This document shows positions 46,615 through 57,000 of a stretch of DNA of 64,000 nucleotides, piece after piece. Both the position numbers and the translations under genes were made by a program. Within the stretch, counting starts at the first letter, position 1, and each line of letters begins with the position of its first letter. Source of the stretch: Nocardia mangyaensis (GTDB lineage: Bacteria; Actinomycetota; Actinomycetes; Mycobacteriales; Mycobacteriaceae). Location of the stretch: the NCBI RefSeq assembly GCF_001886715.1, contig NZ_CP018082.1, positions 5,332,001 through 5,396,000 of the forward strand, in the 5' to 3' direction. The notes beneath the pieces are model-generated. The model saw nothing but the letters and a program-made list of their open reading frames with translations. It had not been told where the DNA came from and did not search any database.

Positions 46615-47984
46615 CGCCGCACCCCGGCCGTCGCGCGAGCCGGCACCGGCAACGTGTTGCCCGCCGCGGCAGCGCGCTTGGCGCCGCGCGCCATTTCCTT
46701 GCGCAATCGGCGCACATAGGGCTCGAATTCGAGCTGGATCGTGTGGCGTGGCGAATCATAGTAGCGGCCGGTGCGCGCGGTTTCCTGTTCGCGCACGGCG
46801 GCATCGATCTGATCGCGTGGCGGCAGGTGGTAGCGGCCGGTCAGATAGGCGGCCACCAGCTTGCTCTGCTGCTCGGCGAAGTTGACCAGGGTGGGCAGGG
46901 GCTGGGCCAGGCCGAGATGGAACAGATTGTCCACGCCGGGCTTCATCATCATCGCGAACAGCGGGAGCCGGTTGGCGGCATCGGGGACCAGTGCCGGGTC
47001 GGTGAAGAACGGGAAGCTGATGTGATAGCCGGTGGCACACAGCACCACATCGACCTGTTCGCTGCTGCCGTCGGCGAAATGGACGGTGTCGCCATCCAAT
47101 CGGGTGATCGCGGGCTTGCACTCCACATCACCACAGCCGGCCCGGTGCAGGAATTCCTCGCTCGCCGACGGGTGCGCCTCGAACGGTTCGTGATCGGGCG
47201 CGGGCAGGCCGTAGTTCGGCATCTCGCCACGGTTCTTGCGGACGAACCGCTGCTTCAGCTTGAGGGCGACCCTCGGCGGAATCCACGAGGGCATCGAACG
47301 CCGGTCCCCCACTTGACCGTTGACGTATTTCGGCAGCACCCAGACACCACGGCGGGCCGAGACGAACAGTTTCTCGGCGAGAAATCGCTGGGACAGCTCC
47401 GAGGCGATGTCGAGGCCGGAATTGCCCATCCCGACGACCACGATCCGCTTGCCGCGCATGTCGATCGGATCGAAGGGGTCGTTGTAGGCGTGACTGTGCA
47501 TGAGCACACCGTCGAATTCGCCCGGGTAGTCGGGGAATCGCGGGTTCCAGTGGTGGCCGTTGCAGACGATGAGGGCGTCGAAGATCTCGGTGTCGCCCGT
47601 ACTGGTCGTGACCCGCCACAGGCCCTCGTCATCGCGTTCGGCGGCGGTGACCAAGGTGTCGAAGCGGATGCGGGACCGCAGGTCGAAATGGTCGACGTAA
47701 TCCTTGAAGTACTGCAGCAATTGGGAGTGATGCGGGAAATCCGGCCAGTCATCGGGCGCGGGAAAGTCCTCGAACTGCAGGCGGTACTTGGAGGTATCGA
47801 TGTGCAGGCTCTGATAGCAGGCCGACATGCCGTTGGGATTCTTGAAGTACCAGTTGCCGCCCACCTCGTCGGAGGCTTCGTAGCAGACGAACGGAATACC
47901 GTGTTCGGCAAGACGTTTGGCGGCAGTGATGCCCGACGGCCCGGCGCCGATGACGCACACCGTGGGCAATTCACGTGTATTCAT
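46611..47984 (-). CDS. Flavin-containing (Baeyer-Villiger-type) monooxygenase
   Basis: A 457-residue FAD/NADPH monooxygenase. The FAD fold is VIGAGPSG (Gly13, 15, 18), then YEASDEVGGNWYFKNPNG; the NADPH fold is VVVGMGNSG; and YHISFPFF marks the late conserved ATGYH box. It belongs with FMO/Baeyer-Villiger enzymes (N-, S- or ketone oxidation). The nearest named relative may be MymA (Rv3083), whose operon also holds a hydrolase, an alcohol dehydrogenase and FadD13; the match is only by layout. ATG 47984 has AGGAG 6 nt upstream. Confidence 0.88.
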   Translation of the reverse strand: MNTRELPTVCVIGAGPSGITAAKRLAEHGIPFVCYEASDEVGGNWYFKNPNGMSACYQSLHIDTSKYRLQFEDFPAPDDWPDFPHHSQLLQYFKDYVDHFDLRSRIRFDTLVTAAERDDEGLWRVTTSTGDTEIFDALIVCNGHHWNPRFPDYPGEFDGVLMHSHAYNDPFDPIDMRGKRIVVVGMGNSGLDIASELSQRFLAEKLFVSARRGVWVLPKYVNGQVGDRRSMPSWIPPRVALKLKQRFVRKNRGEMPNYGLPAPDHEPFEAHPSASEEFLHRAGCGDVECKPAITRLDGDTVHFADGSSEQVDVVLCATGYHISFPFFTDPALVPDAANRLPLFAMMMKPGVDNLFHLGLAQPLPTLVNFAEQQSKLVAAYLTGRYHLPPRDQIDAAVREQETARTGRYYDSPRHTIQLEFEPYVRRLRKEMARGAKRAAAAGNTLPVPARATAGVRR

Positions 47985-48050
47985 GCACAACTCCTGAGCG
48001 GCGGGTCGACGATGACCCGGCCGAAGTGACGTGAACCACACGATAGCGGC

Positions 48051-48073
48051 TCACTGGACATCATGTCCAGTGA
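48051..48073. promoter_or_regulatory. TetR operator, perfect 23-bp palindrome
   Basis: Two 11-bp arms, TCACTGGACAT and ATGTCCAGTGA, are perfect complements around one central base. It lies between the divergent FMO operon (start 47984) and the tetR gene (48100), the classic site for repression of both. A possible tetR -10 box (TAGGAT, 48088-48093) ends 6 bp before the tetR ATG, which suggests a leaderless transcript. Confidence 0.85.
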
Positions 48074-48099
48074 ATGAGCGGATCGTCTAGGATGGGGGC

Positions 48100-48723
48100 A
48101 TGTCGTCCGAACCGCCCGCCCGCCGCGGCTCCCTGCGCGAGGAACAGAAACGCCTGACCAGGGCCCGGATCGTCGAGACCGCCCGCCAGCTGTTCGAGAC
48201 CCAGGGCTATTCCGATGTCCGGGTCGACGACATCGCCGCGGCGGTCGGCTGCAGCAGAGCCACCTTCTATCTGCACTTCACCGGCAAACCCGAGGTGCTG
48301 CGCGCCATCGCGAACGAGGGCACGCTCACCAGCGTCCGGCTGTTCTACGCCGACCTGGACCGAGTGCTCACGACCGGTTCACGCGAGGCGTTCGCCGGCT
48401 GGATGGCCCGGGCGATCGACTGGTTCCTGGTCAACAAGGACATGCTCCCGGCCTGGGACGAGGCCACCGCGGTGGAACCCGGATTCCGCGCGGTGGCGCG
48501 CGAAGGCATCATGACGCTGGCCGACAGCATGCCCGCCTATCTCGAACGCTGGCCCGAGAGACGCCGCGATGAGGCCCGGCTGCGGATCGAACTGCTCGTC
48601 GCCCAGCTCGAACGGTTCTTCACCCGCTGGGCCATGCACGGCACCATCGAGGTCACCGCCGAACAGGCCGCCGCCGTGCTCACCGACGTCTGGTTCCCCG
48701 CCCTGCAGGCACCGGCCGACTGA
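48100..48723 (+). CDS. TetR-family repressor of the FMO operon
   Basis: A 207-residue protein with an N-terminal helix-turn-helix: FETQGYSDVRVDDIAAAVGC then SRATFYLHFTGKPEVL (the TetR YLHF signature). The C-terminal ligand domain has several Trp/Phe. ATG 48100 lies next to the palindrome and a -10-like box. It is divergent from the four-gene catabolic operon; the ligand is probably its substrate. Its stop lies 2 bp before the stop of the convergent LuxR gene. Confidence 0.9.
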   Translation: MSSEPPARRGSLREEQKRLTRARIVETARQLFETQGYSDVRVDDIAAAVGCSRATFYLHFTGKPEVLRAIANEGTLTSVRLFYADLDRVLTTGSREAFAGWMARAIDWFLVNKDMLPAWDEATAVEPGFRAVAREGIMTLADSMPAYLERWPERRRDEARLRIELLVAQLERFFTRWAMHGTIEVTAEQAAAVLTDVWFPALQAPAD

Positions 48724-48725
48724 GC

Positions 48726-51353
48726 TCAGAGCAGGCCGAGACCGCGGGCCTGCGCGATGGCCTCGGCGCGGGCGTTCACGCCGAGCTTCTGATAGATGCC
48801 GCGCAGGTGGGTCTTCACGGTGTTCACCGAGATACCGAGGTCGCCGGCGATACTGATCGCCGTCATCCCCGACGGAAGTTGGCGCAGCACAACGAGTTCG
48901 GTGTCGGTGAGCTGTGGCGCGCCCACCGCCGCGCCGCGGTGGGCGCGGATCCGGTCGACGAAGGTGTCGAAGCGGCCGAAGCGGCCACCCAGCCGGTCGA
49001 GCAGTTCGGCCGCGCCCGGCACGTCGAGGAACGGGCGGATCAGCTGCTCGTCGTCGGCGTGGGCGAGCGCCTGTTCGATCGCGTCGTCGACCTTGCGGGG
49101 GCGATCGAGCCGGTCGGCGGCCACCGCGACCAGCAGCCAGGCCGTCACCACCGCGGCGGGCCCGAGCCTCGGGGCACCGGTCAGCAGCGGCTCGAGCAGG
49201 GTCACGGCGGCGGCGGGACGATGGGTGTAGATGGCCAAGCCCGCCTCGGCGACCGCCAGTTCCGGCGCCGGGCCGAGCGTGCGCGCCGCGTGATCGACCA
49301 GCTGCTGGGCATCGGTGCGCGCCTGCAGCCGCAGCAGCAGCCACAGCACGTCGATGACCTGCGCGCCCAGCCCGAGCAGCATCGGCGACTCGTCGAGCAG
49401 CCGGTGCACCTGCTTGCTCATCGTGGTCGCCGCGGCCGCGCGGTCGGCGGCCTCGGCGAAACTCAGCAGACCGAGCGCGATCGCGGCCTGGCGCAGCGGC
49501 GCGGGCACCATCGACTCGTGCGCGGTCGTCCCCGGCAGACTCGGCAGCGGACGTTCGAACTCCCTCCCCTGCCGATAGGCGCCATCGGCCGCGATCAACC
49601 GGGCCAGCGCCGCCTCGGTGGACCCGGCGAGCTCGAAGCGTTGCGCGCAGTCGACGGCCTGCGCGGCCAGGGTACGCAACTCCCCCACCCGGCCCGCGAC
49701 GCCCGCCGCCATGGCCGAGGCGGTGCGCGCGCGGACCGCCACGCGCCCGAGGCCGGCTTCCTCGGCGTGCACGATGGCGTGGCGCAGCGCCGTCGCCCCG
49801 GTCTCGGCGTCACCACCGAAGACCTCGGCGGCACCGCACTGCAGCGCCGCATAGCAGTCGAGGTCGTGTTGACCGGTCAGCGTGGGCAGTGGCCACCGCG
49901 TCGAGGCCGAATCACCTACCAGCACAGCAACTCCCGCGCTGACCGCCTGATCGAGCGCGTGCACCCAGTCGGCGGGCGCCAGCCGCGAGAGTCCGGCAGC
50001 GCCGACATGGGCGGCTTCCAGGTAGACCTCGGCGGCGGCGATATCGCCTTCCTCCACGGCGACGGCCGCGCGCAGCAGGCGCACGAAGGTGTCCTCGGCC
50101 AGCTCGGGCACGTGCTCGACGGCCGCGAGCAGGGTGTGCCCCGTGCCATCGAGCACCATCCGTGGGCCCCAGTCCCGCAGGAAAGCCGCCAGGCCGGGCG
50201 TGCCCGGCTCGGCCAGCACGTGCTCCAGCGCGGGAGCGGGCATGGCAGCGGCGGTGAACCACTCGGCGACCCGGCGATGACCGGCGGACAGCCGTTCCGG
50301 CCTGGTGTGCACGGCCTCGGCGAGCAGGTAGGCGCGCAGCAGCGGATGGTAGGTGTGCCAGAGTTCGCCCGCGTGCGCGACGGTGTGCAGGGGGAAGTTG
50401 GCACGCAGGAGTTCGTCGATGATCCGGGCGGCGTCCTCGCCGGCCAGTTCCTCGGCCAGCGGCAGGCAGAACTGCGCGGGGACCGCAGTGGCGAGCAGGA
50501 AGTCGAGGGTCGGCGCGGGCAGCGAGTCGAGGAGCTCGGCCACCAGGAAGTCGGCGACCGCGTGCGAGGGCCGCGCCAGCGCGGTGAGCGCGGTGTCACG
50601 GTCGGCCGCGTTGGTGGACAGGTAGATGGCCGCGATCCGGACCAGCGCGGCCCAGCCACGGGTGAGGTTCTGCACCACGGTGAGTTCGGCGTCGTCGAGG
50701 CGGCAGCCGTGCTGGGCCAGCAACTGGGCGACGCGGTCCGGCGAGAGCGCCAGCTCGGTGGCGCCGACCCGGGTGAGCCGAGCGGCCAGGTCGAGGGTGT
50801 GCCAGCGTAGTGGTGGATCGAAGCGGCCCGCGATCAGCACGGTGAACTGGGTCGGCAGGTGGGTCAGCAGGAATTCCAGACCGGCCAGTTGCAGCGGATC
50901 GGTGAGCAGGTGGGCGTCATCGATCACCAGGACCGTCGGCTCGTGCTCGGCCAGCACCGCGATCAGGTCGGCGGCGCGATCCACCGGCGTGCGCAGCAGT
51001 CCGTCGGAGCCCAGATCGGGGGCGGGATCGAGCGTCCGGGTCAGCATGCCGAGCAGGTCACCGCCCTCGGCGAGCTGTTCGGTGACGGTCGACCAGACCA
51101 CGCGCGGTCCGCGCTTGCGGTGCAGCCGGGTCACCCAGTCGACCAGCACCACGGTCTTGCCGCTGCCCGCCGGGCCGCACAGCAGGACCGTGTGCCCGTC
51201 GGCCGCCAGTGCCCGGTCGAACCGGGCGAACGCCGCACCGCAGCGCACTGGCGCGAAGGACAGATCCGGGATCGGGCTGTCCACACCATGGCCGGCGACA
51301 GCAACCACCGGGCTGTCACCATGGAAGTCCAGCGAACTCGACGACGAAGCCAT
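48726..51353 (-). CDS. LuxR-family regulator with STAND ATPase domain (MalT-like)
   Basis: An 875-residue regulator. An N-terminal NTPase domain has Walker A GPAGSGKT (60-67) and Walker B VLVIDDAH; a helical TPR-like sensor covers ~400-780; the C-terminal LuxR helix-turn-helix reads LPSGMTAISIAGDLGISVNT then VKTHLRGIYQKLGV. Such proteins act as inducer- and ATP-dependent activators. ATG 51353 is preferred because AGGAGG lies 6 nt before it; GTG 51359 and ATG 51356 are too close to it. The target genes are unknown. Confidence 0.9.
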   Translation of the reverse strand: MASSSSSLDFHGDSPVVAVAGHGVDSPIPDLSFAPVRCGAAFARFDRALAADGHTVLLCGPAGSGKTVVLVDWVTRLHRKRGPRVVWSTVTEQLAEGGDLLGMLTRTLDPAPDLGSDGLLRTPVDRAADLIAVLAEHEPTVLVIDDAHLLTDPLQLAGLEFLLTHLPTQFTVLIAGRFDPPLRWHTLDLAARLTRVGATELALSPDRVAQLLAQHGCRLDDAELTVVQNLTRGWAALVRIAAIYLSTNAADRDTALTALARPSHAVADFLVAELLDSLPAPTLDFLLATAVPAQFCLPLAEELAGEDAARIIDELLRANFPLHTVAHAGELWHTYHPLLRAYLLAEAVHTRPERLSAGHRRVAEWFTAAAMPAPALEHVLAEPGTPGLAAFLRDWGPRMVLDGTGHTLLAAVEHVPELAEDTFVRLLRAAVAVEEGDIAAAEVYLEAAHVGAAGLSRLAPADWVHALDQAVSAGVAVLVGDSASTRWPLPTLTGQHDLDCYAALQCGAAEVFGGDAETGATALRHAIVHAEEAGLGRVAVRARTASAMAAGVAGRVGELRTLAAQAVDCAQRFELAGSTEAALARLIAADGAYRQGREFERPLPSLPGTTAHESMVPAPLRQAAIALGLLSFAEAADRAAAATTMSKQVHRLLDESPMLLGLGAQVIDVLWLLLRLQARTDAQQLVDHAARTLGPAPELAVAEAGLAIYTHRPAAAVTLLEPLLTGAPRLGPAAVVTAWLLVAVAADRLDRPRKVDDAIEQALAHADDEQLIRPFLDVPGAAELLDRLGGRFGRFDTFVDRIRAHRGAAVGAPQLTDTELVVLRQLPSGMTAISIAGDLGISVNTVKTHLRGIYQKLGVNARAEAIAQARGLGLL

Positions 51354-51499
51354 CATCACCCTCCTGAACTCGCAGTTTCACCGCGCGGCGGTGAGATCCG
51401 CAGAGCTCGACGGTAGGTGAATCGGCGGCTGCGCGTTTGCCGGTGGCGGGCAGACAGGCCGCTCGTTATCAGATCGACGTCATCGCGAAGGTGTGGCGA

Positions 51500-51721
51500 T
51501 CAGTCGGGAAGCTGGGACATGCCCAGCAGGGTGAGACCGAGGGTGTCGATGCGGGCGAGGACGCCACGCATGGCCGTGTTGTCGGCGATGACGCCGTAGA
51601 GGGTGGTGGTCCCGGTCGGCGAATGCGCGCTGGGGCGCAGCTCCGGAAATGCCGCGAGGACGCGCTCGGTCAGCTCGCCCTCGATGACGAACTGATAGCG
51701 GCGGGGCCCGGACGTCGACAT
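51500..51721 (-). CDS. Conserved hypothetical protein (73 residues)
   Basis: A small soluble protein starting MSTSGPRRYQFVIEGELTER, with a helix LTERVLAAFPEL and a strand pair (TTTLYGVIADNT, GLTLLGMSQLPD), like a small alpha/beta ACT-like fold. Similar short proteins occur in Nocardia and mycobacteria, but no function is known. It lies between the LuxR gene and tfoX-like gene on the same strand. Confidence 0.6.
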   Translation of the reverse strand: MSTSGPRRYQFVIEGELTERVLAAFPELRPSAHSPTGTTTLYGVIADNTAMRGVLARIDTLGLTLLGMSQLPD

Positions 51722-51945
51722 GGGACAAGTGTCACGGCCGGTCGTCGCGACCACCTCATCCCCTGCGGGTGATTTTCGGGGGTCACCGGCGACGCAGCGT
51801 CGACAGGCCACCACCCCGCTCGATGGTTGGCGGCACAGGTTCGGCCGGTCTGGGCGGTCTGCTGGCGCCTCGGCGGGCTGGTTCGTCCCGGCGGCCGCCG
51901 CGATGCCGCGCTCGGCGACCGTTGCCGTACCGGGGTCGGCGCGAT

Positions 51946-52281
51946 CTAGCGTTTTCGCGGCAGGGTTCTGGCGTAGGACACCCCGCGCCCGACCCATTCC
52001 CGCAGGACCGCGGCGTCGTCGAGGGCCGCGGTCGTGACCAGGATCCAGCCGGTCATCTCCCGTGCGCCCATCATCATCGGCGTCGCGGTGGGCGCGTCCA
52101 GCAGCGCATCGAACTCGGCGCGCTCGACCCGCACCATCAGCCCGTCCTCGCCGGTGACGGCGACGGCCATGTTGCCGCCGATCAGGAAGGCCAGTCCGCC
52201 GAACATCTTCTTCTCGACGAAATCCGGCGCCGGGTCCAGGCACTCCCGGATCCGCTCGGCGAGTTCCTCGTCGTATGCCAT
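51946..52281 (-). CDS. TfoX/Sxy N-terminal domain protein
   Basis: A 111-residue soluble protein. The signature KKMFGGLAFLIGGNMAVAV is that of the TfoX N-terminal domain. In Gammaproteobacteria full-length TfoX controls competence, but this single-domain form is common in Actinobacteria, where its role is not known. The start ATG 52281 is clear. A 34-bp gap separates it from the mycolyltransferase-like gene upstream. Confidence 0.8.
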   Translation of the reverse strand: MAYDEELAERIRECLDPAPDFVEKKMFGGLAFLIGGNMAVAVTGEDGLMVRVERAEFDALLDAPTATPMMMGAREMTGWILVTTAALDDAAVLREWVGRGVSYARTLPRKR

Positions 52282-52315
52282 CGGCCCAGTGTGCGCCCGG
52301 GCACCGACAGGTTTC

Positions 52316-53281
52316 TCAGGCGCCGAGGGCAGCCGCGAACATCGGCCAGGAGTCGTGGATGTCGTCCTGCCAGTAGGGCCAGGCGTGGGTGCCCGCGGCC
52401 CGGAAGCGGACGTCGGCGGGGATGCCGAGTTCGGCCAGGCGCCCGGCCAGCGGGCTCGAGCAGCTGCCGACGACGGCTTCCATGGTGCCGCCGACCAGCA
52501 GACGATCGAGCAGGACGCCGACATTGCCCGCGATGCTCGGGGCGTTGATCGCCTCGTGCGGGCCCGGCAGGCCATTGCCCGAGGACAGGTAGATGGCGGT
52601 GCCGCGCAGCCGCTCCGCGTGCACGACCGGATCGTTCGCCACCCAGGCCGGGTCACCGGGGCCGCCCCACATATTGGAGGCGTCGGCGCCGAAGGTGGCC
52701 AACTGGGCGCGAATCAAGGTCTGGGCCAGCGCGCTGGCCGTCTGGGTGCAGCCACTGAACGCGCCGACGGCACGGTAGAGACCCGGTGCGGCGATGGCGA
52801 GGTTCAGCGCGGAGGTGGCCGACATCGAGAGTCCCGCGATGCCGTTGGCGCCACTCATGCCGAAGCGCTCGTTGAGCAGCGGCGGCAGTTCGGCGGTGAG
52901 GAAGGTGGCCCACTTGTTGCGGCCCAGCGCCGCGTCGTCACGCTGCCAGTCGGTGTACATACTGGCGCGGCCACCGATCGGGACGATCACATTGACCGGC
53001 TTGTCGGCGAAGAAGTCCACGACATCGGTACGCCGCATCCACGGCCCGCCGCTCTCGCCACCGTCGACGGCGTTGAGCAGATACAGCGCGGGCGCGCCGG
53101 CGCCGGGATGCGACATCCACACCGTCACCGAACGATTCATCGCCGCCGAGTACACGACCACTTCGAGCTGTCTGCCGCCGAGCGGGCGGACTTCCAGGAT
53201 TCCCGGAGCGGCCGAGGCCACGGGCGAGGCCACGACACCGCAGCCGAACAGGACGAGCAGGCAGCACAGGAGCCGACGCAT
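52316..53281 (-). CDS. Secreted mycolyltransferase-like esterase (antigen 85 family)
   Basis: A 321-residue secreted protein with a signal peptide (MRRLLCCLLVLFGCGVVASPVASA). The antigen-85 fold is clear: WMRRTDVVDFFADKPVNVIV, nucleophile GLSMSATSAL (Ser), and the catalytic His in THAWPYWQDDI, matching the antigen-85 GTHSWEYW. Known role: transferring mycolic acids to trehalose or arabinogalactan in the cell envelope. This supports a mycolate-containing host. It lies after the DUF6875 gene on the same strand and may be read on its own. Confidence 0.9.
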   Translation of the reverse strand: MRRLLCCLLVLFGCGVVASPVASAAPGILEVRPLGGRQLEVVVYSAAMNRSVTVWMSHPGAGAPALYLLNAVDGGESGGPWMRRTDVVDFFADKPVNVIVPIGGRASMYTDWQRDDAALGRNKWATFLTAELPPLLNERFGMSGANGIAGLSMSATSALNLAIAAPGLYRAVGAFSGCTQTASALAQTLIRAQLATFGADASNMWGGPGDPAWVANDPVVHAERLRGTAIYLSSGNGLPGPHEAINAPSIAGNVGVLLDRLLVGGTMEAVVGSCSSPLAGRLAELGIPADVRFRAAGTHAWPYWQDDIHDSWPMFAAALGA

Positions 53282-53307
53282 GGCGTCGAGTGTGCCGCAC
53301 CGACCGG

Positions 53308-54030
53308 CTAATGTCCGGCATTGCCCCGTTCGTGTCCGGGTTGTGCGTGTTCGTCCGGAAAATGCGCCCGCAGTTCGGTGATCGATCCCGCGCCGGAGTC
53401 GGGGACGTGCATCCGCTGAGCAATCGCGGCGCGCAGCTTGCGCGGCAGGCCCGGGGCGTGCACGGCCAGGTAGGCCGAGAGCCATTCCGGTTCGCCGACC
53501 AGGAACGGGAAGTCGGTGTTCATCATCGGGCGGATCACCAGCATCGGCAGTGGCGCGTCGAGTGGGCGGTAGTCGCGATTCCACAGCCCGGCGACCGGGC
53601 ATCCCGGGTAGAACTGGCCCAGCATCGCACCCGTGCCGACGATCTCGGTCTTGCGGGCGGCATGGGCGTCATCGATGCGGGCGGTGTGGGTGAGGCCGGG
53701 GAAGACGGTGAGGACCGCGCAGGGGCCGTCGGTGGGCAATGCGCGGTAGAGGGTGAACGCGTCGTCGGCGGCGGTCGCGATGTCGGCGGCGGTGAGGGTG
53801 TCGCCGCCGGGGTGTTCGGCGATCCACAGGGCGTGATGGGCGGCAGCGGGTTTGACGAAGGGGCAGACCGGGCCCGGCCTGCCCTGCGCGGGGTCGGGGC
53901 GGGTCAGATCGGCGAACCAGTCGAGGAGGGTGGCGGTGCCGGGGTGTTCGGCGCGCCAGCGCGCGGGGTCGTCGTGGACGCACCACCAGGTGGCGCCGGT
54001 GCGCGGACCGGTGACCGAGCGCATCGTCAC
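53308..54030 (-). CDS. DUF6875 protein coupled to the NRPS gene
   Basis: A 240-residue soluble protein. The conserved region VCPFVKPAAAHHALWIAEH, a late GCPVAG and RMHVPD are those of DUF6875, found near NRPS and other biosynthetic genes. It has few Cys and no known catalytic motif. GTG 54030 (or ATG 54024) starts it; GTG overlaps the NRPS stop by GTGA, so the two are coupled. A tailoring or release role with the NRPS is inference. Confidence 0.72.
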   Translation of the reverse strand: MTMRSVTGPRTGATWWCVHDDPARWRAEHPGTATLLDWFADLTRPDPAQGRPGPVCPFVKPAAAHHALWIAEHPGGDTLTAADIATAADDAFTLYRALPTDGPCAVLTVFPGLTHTARIDDAHAARKTEIVGTGAMLGQFYPGCPVAGLWNRDYRPLDAPLPMLVIRPMMNTDFPFLVGEPEWLSAYLAVHAPGLPRKLRAAIAQRMHVPDSGAGSITELRAHFPDEHAQPGHERGNAGH

Positions 54031-57000
54031 CGCACCTCCCGCGCGGCCGCGTTGTCCACGGTGCGCAGGTGCTGGTCGATGATCGGGCCGATCCGGGCGA
54101 CCACGTCGGCGTTGGTGAGCTGGGCGTGGGTCGTCGCGACCGGATGCTCGATCAGCCGACCGGTGACATGGGGACGCCACATCCGCGCATCGAGGAAGCC
54201 GGTCATGCCCTCGGTCGCGCAGAAATAGAGCAGGTCGCCGTCGAAGACACCGGGGCGGTATCCGTGGGAGAGGCGGACACCGTCGGCATAGGCGGCGTGC
54301 AGCGTTGTCAGCTGTGCCGCGGACAAGCCCGATCCGAGACTGGCTCCGGTGGTGGCCAATTCGCTCGCCGCCTGTTCCGCGGACAGATCCGCGAGGGTGT
54401 CGGCGTCGGCGGGCTCATCGCCGAGCAGGTGGGTGAGCAGGTCACGCATCCTGGGCCGAGGCGGCGGTTCGGCACCGTCGGGGATCACCACGCTGTCGAG
54501 CATGGTGAGGCTGGCGACGGCGCGTCCCTGCTCGTGCAACCGAATGGCGACAGCGTGGGCCAGCTGCCCGCCCAGTGACCAGCCGAGCAGGTGGATCGGG
54601 CCGTCGGGATGCACGCGACCGATCTCGGCGGCGTACGTCTCGGCGAGACCGGCGATGGTGAGGGCGTCTGTGCTCGCCGGGGCGGAGAGGGCGGGGCGGC
54701 CTGTCGTGCGGATGTCATCCGGGTCGAGCATGGGCAGGCCGGAAAGGACGGGGGCTTGCAGGCCGTAGACGGGGCGGTCGGTGATCTGGTGAGACAGGCC
54801 CGCGTAGCACCAGGCCAGCGGGACGGCGGAGTGGATGCAGAACAGAGGCGGGCGAGCACCGCCTCGGCGCAGCGGCAGGACCGTGGCGAGGGCATCGGTG
54901 CCGGGATCGGAGTCGGCGCCGTAACCGGTGATTCGGGCCGCCAGGGCGGACGGGGTAGGGGCGGTGTAGAGCCAGCGAACAGTGATCGGGAGCCCTGTCG
55001 ACCCGGCGAGTTCGGCGGCGACTTGGACGCCGAGCAGGGAATTGCCACCGAGGGCGAAGAAGTCGTCGTCGGCGCCGACCTGGTCGGTGGCACACGCGGT
55101 GGCGAAGCGTGTGGCGATCAGCTGTTGGAGTGGGGTTTCCGGTGCCCGGTAGTGGGTGGCGGGCGGTGTCGGGAGCGCGTCTCGGTCGAGTTTTCCGTTG
55201 CCGGTCAAGGGGAGCTGGTCCAGGACGACAAGGGCGGCCGGGACCAGGGCGGCGGGAAGGGTGGTGCGCAGGCGAGCCAGGGCGGCCGAGCCGTCGAACG
55301 GGATACCCGGTGCGGCGACGACATAGCCGATGAGGCGGGCGGTCGGGGTCCCCGGGTTCGCGAAGTCGACGGCGGCGTGGGTGATGGCGGGGTCGGCGAG
55401 AAGAGCGGCTTCGACTTCGGCCGGTTCCACGCGGCGGCCACGCAGGCAGACCTGGGCGTCGATCCGGCCGAGGAATTCGAAGCCGCCGTCCGCACGTGGG
55501 CCGACCAGGTCGCCCGTGCGGTAGATCCGCTGCCCGGTTCCACTCGGGTCGGCCACGAATCTCGCGGCGGTGCCTGCCGGATCGCCCACATAGCCTGCCG
55601 CGACGCCGGGACCTGCGAGATACAGTTCCGCCCGCGCACCCGCTGGGGCCGGGCGAAGACGCGAATCCAGCAGCAGTGCGCGCGTTCCCGGCAGCGAAGC
55701 ACCGATCGTCACCGGCTCCCCCGCCACTAGGGCCGCCGACTGGGTCGCCATCACCGTGGCCTCGGTCGGTCCGTAGCCGTTGTGCAGACGGACCCGCGGT
55801 GCCCACAGCGCGACCAGTTCGGCGGGGCAGGTCTCACCGCCGACCACCACGGTCTCGAGGCTCGGTACCGCCTCGGGCGCCAGGGTCGCCAGCACGGCGG
55901 GCGTCGTGAGCAGGTGAGTCACCGTGTGCGCGTCGATCAGCCGCGCCAGCTCGACACCGGCGACCACCTCGGGCGGCTCGACCACCAGGCGGGCCCCGGC
56001 GGCGAACGCGGCGAGGAGTTCGAGCAGATGTGCGTCGAATGCGGGTGAATGCGCGTGCAGCACTGTCGAATTGGGTGTCGTGCGATAGCGGTCGAGCAGA
56101 TGGTCGGTGAGCGGTCCGAGCCCACGGTGGGTGACCTCGACGCCTTTGGGCGCACCGGTGGTGCCGGAGGTGTGGATCAGGTAGGCGGGGTGGTCCGGCG
56201 ACAGCCGACGGTCGCGGTCCACCTCCGAGATCGGCTCCACCGAGAAGTCACCGAGCCGCGCCGCGGTGTCGGGGTCGTCGACCACGAGCCAGGTGATCCC
56301 GTTCCCGCGCAGCCGCGCCTGTGGTTCCCACGGTGCCTGCGGTGGCGGCTTCGCCCCCTGGACCGACCGCGCTCCCGGCTGACCTTTTCGCCGCAACGCC
56401 GGTGCGGCCTGCGACGGCGTTGCCTGGTTGGTCGAGGTCCGCTGTTCACCCGCGTGATCCCCGTCGACGATCGCCCGCACGCCGAGGCGGTGGGCGACCG
56501 CCATGGTCGTCAGGCCCAGCACCGCACCGGAACTGGTGATGATCCGATGCAGTCGTTCACCAGGGTCGGTCGTGTCCACCGGTGCCAGGCAGGCACCCGC
56601 GGCGGCGATCGCCCGCACCGCGAGCACCGACTCCAGCGATCGCGGAATCGCCATCACCACCGGTTCACCAGGGGCCGCGCCGTGGGCCAGCAGAATTCTC
56701 GCCCACTGAGCCGCTGACTCGGCCAGCTCCCGATAGGTCATCGACCGTGCGTCGTCGACCACGGCGACAGCGTCGGAATCATCGAAGGCACTGAACAATT
56801 CACCAAGCACACGATGCGTGCCATCACCGGTGCCGCCGAGCCGAAAGGCACCGTGATCACCGGAGAAGGGGGTACCACGCGGGCACTCGTTCGCTGGGCC
56901 ACGCTCCGCACCATCGGTGTTCGAGCCCGCAGGTGGACTGACGCAGGGGGCGGTCGCGCCGCCGGCACTGAGCCGACGGGTCCGCACGGAGAGCGGCGGT

